In this document: one piece after another, positions 1 through 7,808 of the stretch
How the letters are laid out: each line of letters opens with the position of its first letter
Numbering within the stretch: the stretch's first letter is position 1
Assembly: GCA_002278985.1 (NCBI GenBank)
Contig: NCJP01000040.1
Location: forward strand, 1-9,852
From: Erythrobacter sp. 34-65-8
GTDB lineage: Bacteria > Pseudomonadota > Alphaproteobacteria > Sphingomonadales > Sphingomonadaceae
DNA length: 9,852 nucleotides
Direction: 5' to 3'
Program-made: the position numbers and the translations under genes
The notes under the pieces: model-generated
What the model was told of the DNA's origin: nothing
Databases searched by the model: none
What the model saw: the letters and a program-made list of their open reading frames with translations, nothing else

Positions 1-64
1 CGACTTGCATGTGTTAGGCATGCCGCCAGCGTTCGTTCTGAGCCAGGATCAAACTCTCATGTTT
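1..64 (-). rRNA. rrs: 16S ribosomal RNA, 5' end only (partial)
   Basis: The reverse complement carries the universal 16S 5' segment GAGTTTGATCCTGGCTCAG followed by AACGAACGCTGGCGGCATGC and CACATGCAAGTCG, the form found in Alphaproteobacteria. Aligning GATC (47-50) with E. coli 16S nucleotides 15-18 puts mature nucleotide 1 at about position 64, give or take a few bases. Only the first ~64 nt are inside the window; the rest of the gene lies beyond position 1. The CATGAGAG context fits sphingomonads. Identity as 16S is certain; the exact mature 5' end is inferred. Confidence 0.97.
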
Positions 65-298
65 GTGATACATACCGAACAGGCACGGTCCGAGGACCGC
101 CAACCTGCAAGGCACGAACTTCAAGGAGCCGATACCTGCACTGTCAAACGTAATGGATACGAATGAACATGCATCATCCAGCGCCCGCGTGGTGCGAGCG
201 AAGGATGTGGCAATCGGCTTAGTTAACCGGTATCCGGAGCCTTAAAACCCCCGGACCGGGCGCCGTCGCCCACATGTCCCTTCATCAAAAACCAACGA

Positions 299-309
299 TG
301 TCAAAGAGC
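299..309 (-). promoter_or_regulatory. boxA rRNA antitermination element
   Basis: The minus strand reads GCTCTTTGACA, differing from the E. coli rrn leader boxA core GCTCTTTAACA at one base. It lies about 120 nt into the predicted leader, between the rrn promoter and 16S. In known systems boxA in the RNA is bound by NusB-NusE (S10) and, with SuhB, forms an antitermination complex that blocks Rho-dependent termination and helps rRNA folding. The match and position are seen directly; the function is by family knowledge. Confidence 0.8.
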
Positions 310-341
310 CGCCGAGACATTAAAAGGCGGACAGCGATGGC

Positions 342-362
342 TCCCCGATTTTACACCGGGGG
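342..362 (-). promoter_or_regulatory. rrn leader hairpin upstream of boxA (boxB-like position)
   Basis: A CCCCG / CGGGG inverted repeat (343-347 with 357-361) flanked by a possible G-U pair encloses a 9-nt A/T-rich loop. In the transcript it comes before boxA, the position of the boxB hairpin in E. coli rRNA leaders. The stem-loop is visible; a boxB-like role is inferred only from position. Confidence 0.45.
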
Positions 363-437
363 ACCGGCTATCCGTCTATGCTGGCGACCGAAGCGATGGA
401 GGCGGTGGAAACCGTCAGCGCCGCGTCGGTGAGAGGC

Positions 438-490
438 CATATATGGGTGGGTTTGAGTCGGGTCAACGGGTTTTTGCAATTTTATTTCGC
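438..490 (-). promoter_or_regulatory. rrn operon sigma70-type promoter with AT-rich UP-like tract
   Basis: On the minus strand a -35 TTGACC (466-461) is followed by exactly 17 bp and then a -10 TATATG (443-438). This places the start site near 431. Directly upstream of the -35 (about 490-471) is an A/T-rich run containing GAAATAAAATTGCAAAAA, which resembles the UP element that binds the RNA polymerase alpha C-terminal domains at rRNA promoters. The motif quality, ideal spacing and placement ~365 nt before 16S make this the best rrn promoter candidate here. A second promoter further upstream cannot be excluded. Confidence 0.8.
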
Positions 491-663
491 TGCCATGCAG
501 GAATGGCGGAATTCAGCCGTTTTTTAGGTGTTTGGAAGCTGGCTCGAGCGGTTGCCTGATACCGAATCCTCGTGCTCAGACGTCGGCTTCGAGCCCGATT
601 CCCCTGATTCTCCCGCTTCTAAGGGTCGGAGAATGTTCATCATTCCCCCGTAGGGCCAGATTC
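467..663. other. Spacer between the divergent rrn promoter and flippase gene
   Basis: The left part holds the UP-like tract and a small inverted repeat GCCAT/ATGGC (492-496 with 503-507) upstream of the rrn promoter, a possible protein-binding site. The remainder (508-663) is open in the flippase frame but its translation is Pro/Ser-rich and not flippase-like. An AAGGG at 621-625 precedes an ATG at 633 that opens only a six-residue ORF ending at 653. I see no clear plus-strand promoter for the flippase. Confidence 0.5.
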
Positions 664-2157
664 GTGACGGAATCGATTCATCCCGGCGCCCCTGCCCCTG
701 GCAGCGATGCCCTTTTTGCGCGCCGCGTGCGGAGTGCCATGGCCTGGCGCTGGGGTACGCAGGTGCTGGCGCAGGTTATTGCCTGGACCTCCACTATAGC
801 GGTGGTCCGCCTGCTCGATCCGGCGGATTATGGGCTCTATGCCATGTGCCAGGTCGTGCTGACGGCACTCACTTTCCTCAACGGCCAGAGCTTCGCGACC
901 TCACTGGTCCAGACGAATCACGTCGACGAACGGCGAATCGGGCAGGTGTTCGGCCTGCTGCTGCTGCTCAATGGCGGTCTGGCGACGATCCAGTTCCTGT
1001 CCGCCCCGCTGGCAGCCGCCTATTTCCGGGAGCCGCTGGTGGCGGACATGCTGCGGATCCAGGCAATCATCTTCCTGACCATTCCGTTCGCCGCGATACC
1101 GCAGGAGCTGCTTGCCCGCAGAATCGAGTTCCGCAACCAGGGGCTGGTCAATCTGGCCAGCGCCACGGTGGGCGGCGTCATCGCCTTTGTCCTCGCCTGG
1201 CGGGGATATGGCGTCTGGGCGCTGGTTTATGCCCCGGTGGCCATGTTTGCCACCCGGGCAATCGGGCTGACCCTTGCGGCGCGGGTGCTGGTGCGCCCGG
1301 TATTCGATTTTCGCGGGGCCGGCGACCTGATCACCTTCGGTGGCACGCTGACCCTGTGCCAGTTCATGTGGATCATCCAGAGCCAGAGCGATGTGGTAAT
1401 CGCCGGGCGCACCTTCGACAACCACGAGCTCGGCCTATACACCAATGCCCTGTTCCTGACGCTGATCATCACCGGCAAGTTCCTGCCTCCGGTCAACGAG
1501 GTTGCCTATGCCGCCTATTCGGAACTGCACAAGAGCGGCAAGGCGCTGGCCCCCTACTTCCTGCGAACCCTGCGGACCGTGCTGCTGGTCACCACGCCGC
1601 TCTACTTCGGGCTGGCCCTCACTGCCGAGCCGGCCGTACGCCTGCTGTTCGGTGAAAAGTGGGTAGAGATGGCCCCGATCGTCGCCGGCCTTTCGCTGGC
1701 GATGCCGTTCTTTGCAGTGCAGATCGTCTGCTCGCCCGCGACCAACGCGATGGGTCTGCCGCGCGTTTATCTCACCACCAACACTTTTGGTGCAGTGCTG
1801 TTTCCGCTGCTGTTCGCGTTGACGGTGGATCAGGGCGTCACCGGATTTGTCCACGCATGGTGGATCGGCACACCCGCCTTGCTGCTTGCCACCCTGTTTT
1901 TCGTGCTCCCGCGAGTCGGGTTAGCCTGGCGAGCCCTGGTACGGGAGATGATGCCCATCCTGCTGGCGGGCGGTTTGATGGCGCTCGCCGTCTGGCTTGT
2001 GCGCGGCGAAGTGGCGGAGTGGTCGGCGGCTGCCCAGCTGGCAGTGCTCGTGCCGCTAGGCGGGGCGGCCTACCTGGCAGCGCTGTGGCTGGTAGCACGC
2101 ACCTATCTGTTCGAATCCTGGGAAATGATCCGCCAGCGGGACATCGCCGTCCCCTGA
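664..2157 (+). CDS. Lipopolysaccharide/polysaccharide flippase (Wzx/MATE-like, Polysacc_synt_3 type)
   Basis: An integral inner-membrane protein of ~497 residues, expected to move undecaprenyl-linked glycan units across the inner membrane for exo- or lipopolysaccharide assembly. The sequence is mostly hydrophobic helices separated by short charged loops, about 12-14 segments. It has the family's N-terminal pattern WRWGTQVLAQ followed by RLLDPADYGLYAM (~residues 49-61), typical of the WzxC/polysaccharide export branch of the MOP superfamily; the length is also usual. The reading frame stays open upstream to 532. I chose GTG 664 because AGGG (652-655) sits 8 nt before it and a short soluble N-terminus precedes the first helix. 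ATG 739 (472 residues) is the main alternative. The gene stands alone, divergent from rrn, with no glycosyltransferases beside it, so the glycan substrate cannot be inferred. Family assignment is firm; substrate is unknown. Confidence 0.85.
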   Translation: MTESIHPGAPAPGSDALFARRVRSAMAWRWGTQVLAQVIAWTSTIAVVRLLDPADYGLYAMCQVVLTALTFLNGQSFATSLVQTNHVDERRIGQVFGLLLLLNGGLATIQFLSAPLAAAYFREPLVADMLRIQAIIFLTIPFAAIPQELLARRIEFRNQGLVNLASATVGGVIAFVLAWRGYGVWALVYAPVAMFATRAIGLTLAARVLVRPVFDFRGAGDLITFGGTLTLCQFMWIIQSQSDVVIAGRTFDNHELGLYTNALFLTLIITGKFLPPVNEVAYAAYSELHKSGKALAPYFLRTLRTVLLVTTPLYFGLALTAEPAVRLLFGEKWVEMAPIVAGLSLAMPFFAVQIVCSPATNAMGLPRVYLTTNTFGAVLFPLLFALTVDQGVTGFVHAWWIGTPALLLATLFFVLPRVGLAWRALVREMMPILLAGGLMALAVWLVRGEVAEWSAAAQLAVLVPLGGAAYLAALWLVARTYLFESWEMIRQRDIAVP

Positions 2158-2178
2158 GGCCACGCCAGTTGGTGGCCT
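2157..2178 (+). terminator. Stem-loop just after the flippase stop (weak terminator candidate)
   Basis: A perfect 7-bp inverted repeat AGGCCAC / GTGGCCT with an 8-nt loop begins at the last base of the flippase stop codon. No T-run follows, so it is not a classical intrinsic terminator. It could instead be a 3'-end-stabilising hairpin or a partial terminator separating the flippase from the protease gene. Confidence 0.35.
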
Positions 2179-2197
2179 ACCGCTAGTGTGATAGTCT
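2169..2197 (+). promoter_or_regulatory. Possible promoter of the aspartic protease gene
   Basis: TTGGTG (2169-2174) is followed by 17 bp and TAGTCT (2192-2197), or by 15 bp and an extended TGTGATAGT form. Both -10 matches are weak and the -35 overlaps the hairpin at 2157-2178. It is listed because an 84-bp gap and a hairpin separate the protease gene from the flippase, so an own promoter is plausible. Confidence 0.22.
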
Positions 2198-2241
2198 AGC
2201 CAAGTGCCGCGCTGCTTGCCTATCGGCACAGGAGACGGACC

Positions 2242-3192
2242 ATGTCCTTAAATCTGCTTGTCGCGTCGGCCATGATCCTGGCGGCACAGGCGAGTTCCGG
2301 CGTTCCGGCCCCAGCCCCGATCGAGGCTGTCGCCGACCAGACAGAAATTGTCGAAAGCCAGACCGACCGCTACCATCGCCTGACTGTGCCGGTCATGATC
2401 GAGGGCCAGGGGCCATACGACTTTCTGGTCGACACGGGTTCCGAAGCGACCGTGGTGACGGACCGGATCCAACAGCAGCTCGGCCTGCGATCTGCCGGGA
2501 ACGCCGTCGTCGTGGGCATGGCCAGCCGGGTGGCCGTCGAACTGGTCATGCTGGACGGGCTCGAATTCGCCGCCCGCGTGTTCGACGGGCTGGAGGCCCC
2601 GCTGCTTGCTGCCCACAATGTTGGTGCGGACGGGATTCTCGGCCTCGACACCTTGCAGGACCTTCGGGTCCTGATCGATTTTCGCGACAACACCATTGCT
2701 GTCAACGATGCGGCCGCTCTTGGCGGCAACCGCGGTTATGACATCGTCATTCGCGCCCGGCGCAAGCTCGGACGGCTGATCATCACCGAAGCGACCATCG
2801 ACAATGTGAAGACGGCGGTAATCCTCGATACCGGCGCACAGACCAGCATCGGCAATTTGGCGCTGCAAAACAAGCTGCGGGCGCGAAAGCGAGAGCTGGT
2901 CAGCAACAAGGACGTCAACGGCTTCGACATTCTCGGCTCGATCGGCGTCGCCCGCTCGCTCAAGCTGGACAAGATGCAGATCAACAACCTGCCCATCATG
3001 TTCGCTGACGGCCCGGCCTTCGCGCAACTGGGCCTCGCCGGAAAACCGGCCATGATTCTGGGGATGCGCGACCTGCGGATTTTCGACCGCGTCGCGATCG
3101 ACTTTGCCACGCGCCAGATCCTGTTCGATGCTCCGCCCGGCATAGGATTCGAGTCAAGAACACGATCGGGCGGAGTGCCCGGCCTGCTGTAA
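2242..3192 (+). CDS. Secreted/periplasmic two-lobed retropepsin-like aspartic protease
   Basis: A 316-residue protein with a short hydrophobic N-terminal segment (residues ~3-18, then Ala/Pro-rich), best read as a signal peptide or membrane anchor. Two retropepsin-type lobes follow in tandem. Lobe 1 has the catalytic motif FLVDTGSEA (Asp64-Thr-Gly-Ser) and a later hydrophobic-Gly psi-loop GILGLDTL (~131-138). Lobe 2 has VILDTGAQTS (Asp196-Thr-Gly-Ala) and MILGMRDL (~271-278). Retropepsins need two DTG aspartates; here one chain supplies both, as pepsins do. The pattern matches bacterial 'aspartyl protease family / retroviral-like aspartic protease' proteins (gag-asp_proteas/Asp_protease_2 Pfam families), whose substrates are mostly unknown. 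The start is secure: GGAG at about 2231 lies at normal spacing before ATG 2242. The ABC exporter begins 41 bp after the stop and may be co-transcribed. The protease fold is confident; activity and substrate are inferred. Confidence 0.85.
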   Translation: MSLNLLVASAMILAAQASSGVPAPAPIEAVADQTEIVESQTDRYHRLTVPVMIEGQGPYDFLVDTGSEATVVTDRIQQQLGLRSAGNAVVVGMASRVAVELVMLDGLEFAARVFDGLEAPLLAAHNVGADGILGLDTLQDLRVLIDFRDNTIAVNDAAALGGNRGYDIVIRARRKLGRLIITEATIDNVKTAVILDTGAQTSIGNLALQNKLRARKRELVSNKDVNGFDILGSIGVARSLKLDKMQINNLPIMFADGPAFAQLGLAGKPAMILGMRDLRIFDRVAIDFATRQILFDAPPGIGFESRTRSGGVPGLL

Positions 3193-3233
3193 CGATCCCC
3201 TGGGTCATTGCTCAATCGGCCTGACTACCCCAC

Positions 3234-5060
3234 ATGGGCGCGATGCCGCCTGACCACCCAACCGATACGCCAGCCGATCACGATAGCTGGGCGACGCTCA
3301 GGCGGTTCCTGCCCTATCTGTGGCCCAAGGGTGAACCTGCCCTCCGCTGGCGGATTGTCGGGGCGTTCGTGTTCGTGTTGCTGGCCAAGGCCACCATCAT
3401 TACCTTGCCCTTTGCCTACAAATACGCTGTCGATGCGATGACCACACCCGGCAACGAGGGGGCAATGGTCGCTATGGCGCTGGTGCTGGCATATGCCGCC
3501 GGGCGCTTCGCCAGCGTCGCGTTCGACAACCTGCGCAACATCACGTTCGAGCGGGTCGGGCAGGACGCCACCCGGCGGCTGGCCGAGGACGTGTTCGCCC
3601 GGCTGCATCGGCTCAGCCTGCGTTTCCATCTCTCCCGCCGCACCGGGGAAGTGACCAAAACGATCGAGCGCGGCACCAAGAGCATCGACCAGATGCTCTA
3701 CTTCCTGCTGTTCAACATCGCTCCGACCATCATCGAACTGGTCGCGGTGGGCGTGATCTTCTGGCTCAACTTCGGCTGGGAACTGGTCGCCGCGACCGGG
3801 CTGACGGTGGTAACCTATATCGCGGTCACCCGCTGGATCACCGAATGGCGCACCCAGCTTCGGCGGGAGATGAATGACCTCGATGGCCGCGCGCTCGACC
3901 GGGCGGTCGATTCGCTGCTCAACTACGAAACGGTCAAATATTTCGGCGCGGAATCGCGCGAGGAAGCCCGCTATGCCAGCGCGGCGGGCGCCTATGCGCG
4001 CGCTGCGATCAAGAGCGAGAACTCGCTCGGCCTGCTCAACATCACCCAGTCGCTGATCACCAACCTGCTGATGGCCGGCGCGATGGCCTGGACCGTTTGG
4101 GGCTGGAGCAAGGGCGAACTGACCGTGGGCGACCTCGTGTTCGTCAACACCTACCTGATGCAGCTCTTCCGCCCGCTCGACATGCTGGGCTGGGTCTACC
4201 GCACGATCCGCCAGGGGCTGGTCGACATGGGCGCGATGTTCAAGCTGATGGACACCGCGATCGAAGTGCGCGACGTGCCCGGCGCGCCCGCGCTGACAAT
4301 TCGCCAGCCGACCGTGACCTTCGAGAATGTCGTGTTTGGCTACGACCGTGACCGGACCATCCTCCATGGCCTCAGTTTCGAGGTTCCGGCAGGTTCGCGC
4401 ACCGCCATTGTCGGGCCATCCGGCGCGGGCAAGAGCACGATCGCGCGGCTGCTGTTCCGTTTCTACGATCCGTGGAGCGGCCGCATCCTGATTGACGGGC
4501 AGGACATTGCATCGGTGACCCAGGCATCCTTGCGCGCAGCGATCGGGATCGTCCCCCAGGATTCTGTCCTGTTCAACGACACGATCGGCTACAACATTGC
4601 CTATGGCCGCGATCAGGCGAGCGAGGACGACGTGCTTCGCGCCGCGAGCGATGCGTCGATCCTGCCGTTCATCGAACGCCTGCCGCAGGGCTTCGCCACC
4701 GAAGTGGGCGAACGCGGGCTCAAGCTCTCCGGCGGCGAGAAGCAGCGGGTCGCGATTGCGCGGACCCTGGTGAAGGACCCGCCAATCGTTGTGCTGGACG
4801 AGGCCACCAGCGCGCTCGACACCCGCACCGAGCAGGACATTCTCACCACTCTGAGGCGGGTCAGCGAGCACCGCACCACCCTGTCAATCGCCCACCGCCT
4901 CTCGACCATCGCCGATTCGGACGAGATTCTGGTCCTCGATCAGGGGCTTCTGGCAGAGCGCGGCACCCACAGCGTGCTGCTGCGGCGCGACGGGCTCTAT
5001 GCCGAAATGTGGGCCCGCCAGCTGAACGAACGCGAGTCGCTGGAGCAGGCAGCGGAGTAA
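3234..5060 (+). CDS. atm1: Atm1-type ABC exporter (permease-ATPase fusion)
   Basis: A 608-residue half-transporter expected to form an inner-membrane homodimer exporting glutathione-linked compounds (GSSG, metal-glutathione complexes), linked to heavy-metal tolerance and thiol/Fe-S homeostasis. Residues ~38-330 form the six-helix type IV transmembrane domain. The nucleotide-binding domain has Walker A GPSGAGKST (394-402), Q-loop Gln442, signature LSGGE (498-502), Walker B VVLDE (519-523) and switch His554. The whole chain closely tracks N. aromaticivorans NaAtm1 as I recall it, including the putative glutathione-site positions Tyr195, Arg206, Arg210, Asn269, Gln272, Arg313, Asp316 and Arg323. 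Position 320, which I recall as Met in NaAtm1, is Trp here. ATG 3243 is an equally good or better start: its MPPDHP N-terminus resembles NaAtm1, and neither ATG has a clear Shine-Dalgarno. The stop codon lies 1 bp from the convergent GFA gene. Family call is very secure; substrate is by homology. Confidence 0.95.
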   Translation: MGAMPPDHPTDTPADHDSWATLRRFLPYLWPKGEPALRWRIVGAFVFVLLAKATIITLPFAYKYAVDAMTTPGNEGAMVAMALVLAYAAGRFASVAFDNLRNITFERVGQDATRRLAEDVFARLHRLSLRFHLSRRTGEVTKTIERGTKSIDQMLYFLLFNIAPTIIELVAVGVIFWLNFGWELVAATGLTVVTYIAVTRWITEWRTQLRREMNDLDGRALDRAVDSLLNYETVKYFGAESREEARYASAAGAYARAAIKSENSLGLLNITQSLITNLLMAGAMAWTVWGWSKGELTVGDLVFVNTYLMQLFRPLDMLGWVYRTIRQGLVDMGAMFKLMDTAIEVRDVPGAPALTIRQPTVTFENVVFGYDRDRTILHGLSFEVPAGSRTAIVGPSGAGKSTIARLLFRFYDPWSGRILIDGQDIASVTQASLRAAIGIVPQDSVLFNDTIGYNIAYGRDQASEDDVLRAASDASILPFIERLPQGFATEVGERGLKLSGGEKQRVAIARTLVKDPPIVVLDEATSALDTRTEQDILTTLRRVSEHRTTLSIAHRLSTIADSDEILVLDQGLLAERGTHSVLLRRDGLYAEMWARQLNERESLEQAAE

Positions 5061-5061
5061 G

Positions 5062-5463
5062 CTAGTCGGCGCCGGGAAAGCGGTCGAAACCGGGCAATTC
5101 GGCGAGGCCCGCTTCCCAGTTCAGCGCATCGGCCAGCTGGACATGGACCTGCGGCGGGAACAGCTCGGGATCATCGAGCGTGACGGTCTGGATATCGACC
5201 AGCCCGGGCAGGACGTTTTCGTTGACGTAATAGAGCCCGGTTCCGCAGTCGCCGCAGAAATAGCGCTCTGCATCGGCGGACGAGCGGTAGAGCTTCGGCT
5301 TGCCCTGCTCGATCGCGAAATCATCCGCCGCGACGGCGATCCACGCCACCCCTGCCGCACCGGCGCAGCGGCGACAATCCTCGCAATGGCAGACCGAGGA
5401 ATGGCGCACCCCCCCCTGGAAGCTGTAGCGGATGGCCCCGCAATGGCAGTGACCGCCCGGCAT
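5062..5463 (-). CDS. GFA-family zinc protein (glutathione-dependent formaldehyde-activating enzyme-like / CENP-V domain)
   Basis: A 133-residue protein with the full zinc-ligand pattern of the GFA/CENP-V fold. The N-terminal CHCGA (Cys6, Cys8) is followed by VCHCEDCRRC (Cys25, Cys27, Cys30, Cys33) and FCGDCGTGLYY (Cys70, Cys73). In Gfa of Paracoccus denitrificans the fold was proposed to speed formaldehyde-glutathione adduct formation, but most family members have no proven reaction, so the precise role is open. Ligands are intact and length is normal. ATG 5463 is well supported by AGGAGA about 7 nt upstream. It is the last gene of the hslV-hslU-ACT-GFA run, 15 bp after the ACT gene, so it is probably co-transcribed. 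It ends 1 bp from the stop of the convergent exporter gene with no terminator between. Lying tail to tail with a glutathione-related exporter may be coincidence. Confidence 0.88.
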   Translation of the reverse strand: MPGGHCHCGAIRYSFQGGVRHSSVCHCEDCRRCAGAAGVAWIAVAADDFAIEQGKPKLYRSSADAERYFCGDCGTGLYYVNENVLPGLVDIQTVTLDDPELFPPQVHVQLADALNWEAGLAELPGFDRFPGAD

Positions 5464-5478
5464 GATCTCTCTCCTCTG

Positions 5479-5873
5479 TTACGCCACCTTCGCACCGGCG
5501 GCGAGAGCCTGCAAGATCGCCAGTGCGTCATCAGCGCGGTCGGATGGCACGAACAGGTGGTCATGATGCAGTGCGGCGACGACGTTGCAGGCAATCTGCG
5601 CATCGGCCAGTGCGGTCACCACCGCCGCTGTCAGCCCGACCCCTTCCAGGTCGGAGTGGACGGTGAGCGTGATCCGGGCGAAAGTCGGCGCATCTGCGGC
5701 CAATGCCGCCGGCACGATGGCGCTTACGCCCTCGTGCTCGCGAAAGGTGCCCAGTGCCGCGCCGAGCAGTTCCGGGGCGCGGTCCGGCGTCACCGCAACG
5801 AAAGCCCAGCGGTGCGGGTCAAGCTGAGGTGCCATCCCCGCGATCATGGCCTGCGAATCGCGAACCGCGGGGC

Positions 5874-5877
<4 letters not shown>
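5479..5877 (-). CDS. ACT-domain protein (ACT_3/ACT_7 tandem, COG3602-like), function unknown
   Basis: A 132-residue soluble protein built of two ACT-like halves. The first (~residues 15-65) has the [15 protein letters not shown] opening typical of the ACT_3 family. The second (~66-125) has [18 protein letters not shown] and ends with [15 protein letters not shown], the ACT_7 pattern. ACT domains usually bind amino acids or similar small ligands and regulate enzymes; this stand-alone family has no established role that I know of. The GTG start at 5877 overlaps the hslU stop in a GTGA arrangement, implying translational coupling, and it gives the N-terminal length I would expect from relatives. 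ATGs at residues 11 and 15 are alternatives. There is no strong Shine-Dalgarno, consistent with coupling. Domain assignment is good; the link with heat-shock proteolysis is only positional. Confidence 0.8.
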
Positions 5878-7175
<1,298 letters not shown>

Positions 7176-7190
7176 GGGGTTCCGATGTGC

Positions 7191-7751
7191 TCAGACGGTT
7201 TCGAGCGTGACGTTGTCGTTAGTGAACACGCAGATTTCCGCCGCGACGTGCATGGCCTTGCGGGCAATCACCTCGGCGTCTTCCTCGTAATCCACCAGTG
7301 CGCGGGCAGCGGCCAGGGCATAGTTGCCGCCGCTGCCGATCGCGGTAATCCCGCCCTCCGGCTCCAGCACGTCACCGTTGCCGGTCAGCACCAGCAGCAC
7401 GTCCTTGTCGGCAACGATCATCAGGGCTTCGAGATTGCGCAGGTACTTGTCGGTCCGCCAATCCTTGGCCAGCTCGACCGCAGCCCGCATCAGCTGGCCG
7501 GAATACTGCTCCAGCTTCTTTTCCAGCCGTTCGAACAGAGTGAAGGCGTCGGCGGTCGCTCCGGCAAAGCCGGCCACGACGCTGCCGTCCTTTCCGATCC
7601 GCCGCACCTTGCGGGCGTTCGGCTTCATCACAGTGTTGCCCATGGAAACCTGGCCGTCGCCTGCGATCACGGTCTTGCCGTGCCGCTTTACGCCAACGAT
7701 GGTGGTGCCGTGCCAGGGGACAAGCCCGTGGGCCGAGGAATGTTCGCTCAT
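7191..7751 (-). CDS. hslV: HslV, threonine protease subunit of HslUV
   Basis: A 186-residue proteasome-beta-like subunit that forms a double hexameric ring. The catalytic N-terminal threonine follows HG in WHGTTIVGV (Thr16), so a 15-residue propeptide must be removed; E. coli HslV removes only Met, while longer propeptides with WHGTT are, as I recall, usual in Alphaproteobacteria. Further family features are [13 protein letters not shown] (~28-40), Lys and Arg in the KARKVRR-like segment (NARKVRRI, ~46-53), [16 protein letters not shown] (~61-76) and [14 protein letters not shown] (~139-152). ATG 7751 is the only start codon before Thr16 in this frame, so the start is well fixed. It has no Shine-Dalgarno, and a heat-shock-type promoter sits so close that the mRNA may be leaderless. 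Confidence 0.98.
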   Translation of the reverse strand: MSEHSSAHGLVPWHGTTIVGVKRHGKTVIAGDGQVSMGNTVMKPNARKVRRIGKDGSVVAGFAGATADAFTLFERLEKKLEQYSGQLMRAAVELAKDWRTDKYLRNLEALMIVADKDVLLVLTGNGDVLEPEGGITAIGSGGNYALAAARALVDYEEDAEVIARKAMHVAAEICVFTNDNVTLETV

Positions 7752-7758
7752 GCGCCCG

Positions 7759-7787
7759 GATATGGGGCTTGCTGCGAACCGGTCAAG
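7759..7787 (-). promoter_or_regulatory. Heat-shock (RpoH/sigma32) promoter of the hslVU operon
   Basis: The minus strand reads CTTGACC (7787-7781), a 13-bp spacer, then CCCCATATC (7767-7759). This is very close to the sigma32 consensus CTTGAA / 13-17 bp / CCCCATnTA. hslVU is a classical RpoH target in E. coli, so motif and gene agree. The predicted start site falls at about 7751-7754, right at the hslV ATG. A sigma70 reading (TTGACC, 17 bp, CATATC) shares the same bases and could give basal expression. Confidence 0.75.
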
Positions 7788-7791
7788 CGAA

Positions 7792-7806
7792 TGGGCGCAA
7801 CGCCCG
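7792..7806 (-). terminator. Short GC hairpin between bamE and the hslV promoter
   Basis: A perfect GGGCG / CGCCC inverted repeat (7793-7797 with 7801-7805) with a 3-nt loop lies 3 bp past the bamE stop and just upstream of the hslV -35. The bases after it are ATTCGCTT with no proper T-run, so termination would be partial at best. Confidence 0.3.
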
Positions 7807-7808
7807 CC

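Larger units (their letters stand above)
65..431 (-). other. rrn operon leader (pre-16S 5' transcribed spacer)
   Basis: This stretch lies between the predicted rrn transcription start (~431) and the mature 16S 5' end (~64), read on the minus strand. It has no convincing ORF. It contains a hairpin at 342-362 and a boxA element at 299-309, the order hairpin then boxA seen in antiterminated rRNA leaders. The part next to 16S should pair with sequence downstream of the 16S 3' end to make the RNase III processing stem, but that partner is outside the window. I see no tRNA in it. Confidence 0.8.

Noticed and set aside
119..147. A perfect -35 TTGACA on the minus strand within the rrn leader, suggesting a second rrn promoter
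   Set aside because: At 17 bp spacing the -10 position reads TTGAAG, with no better hexamer nearby.
533..604. tRNA-like elements (GGCTCGAGCGGTTGCC resembling a D arm, GGCTTCGAGCCC resembling a T arm)
   Set aside because: There is no anticodon arm and no pairing acceptor stem, so it is not a functional tRNA; the similarity looks accidental.
633..653. Tiny ORF (ATG to TAG, six residues) behind AAGGG, a possible leader peptide before the flippase
   Set aside because: It is too short to evaluate, with no attenuator-type hairpins or regulatory codon runs around it.
532..663. N-terminal extension of the flippase to TTG 532
   Set aside because: The extra residues are Pro/Ser-rich and unlike flippase N-termini, and GTG 664 has a better-placed AGGG. 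The frame is open but probably untranslated.
3225..4871. A long minus-strand open frame opposite the ABC exporter
   Set aside because: Its product is Arg/Gly/His-rich with no domain signal, and it mirrors the codon bias of a clear ABC transporter.
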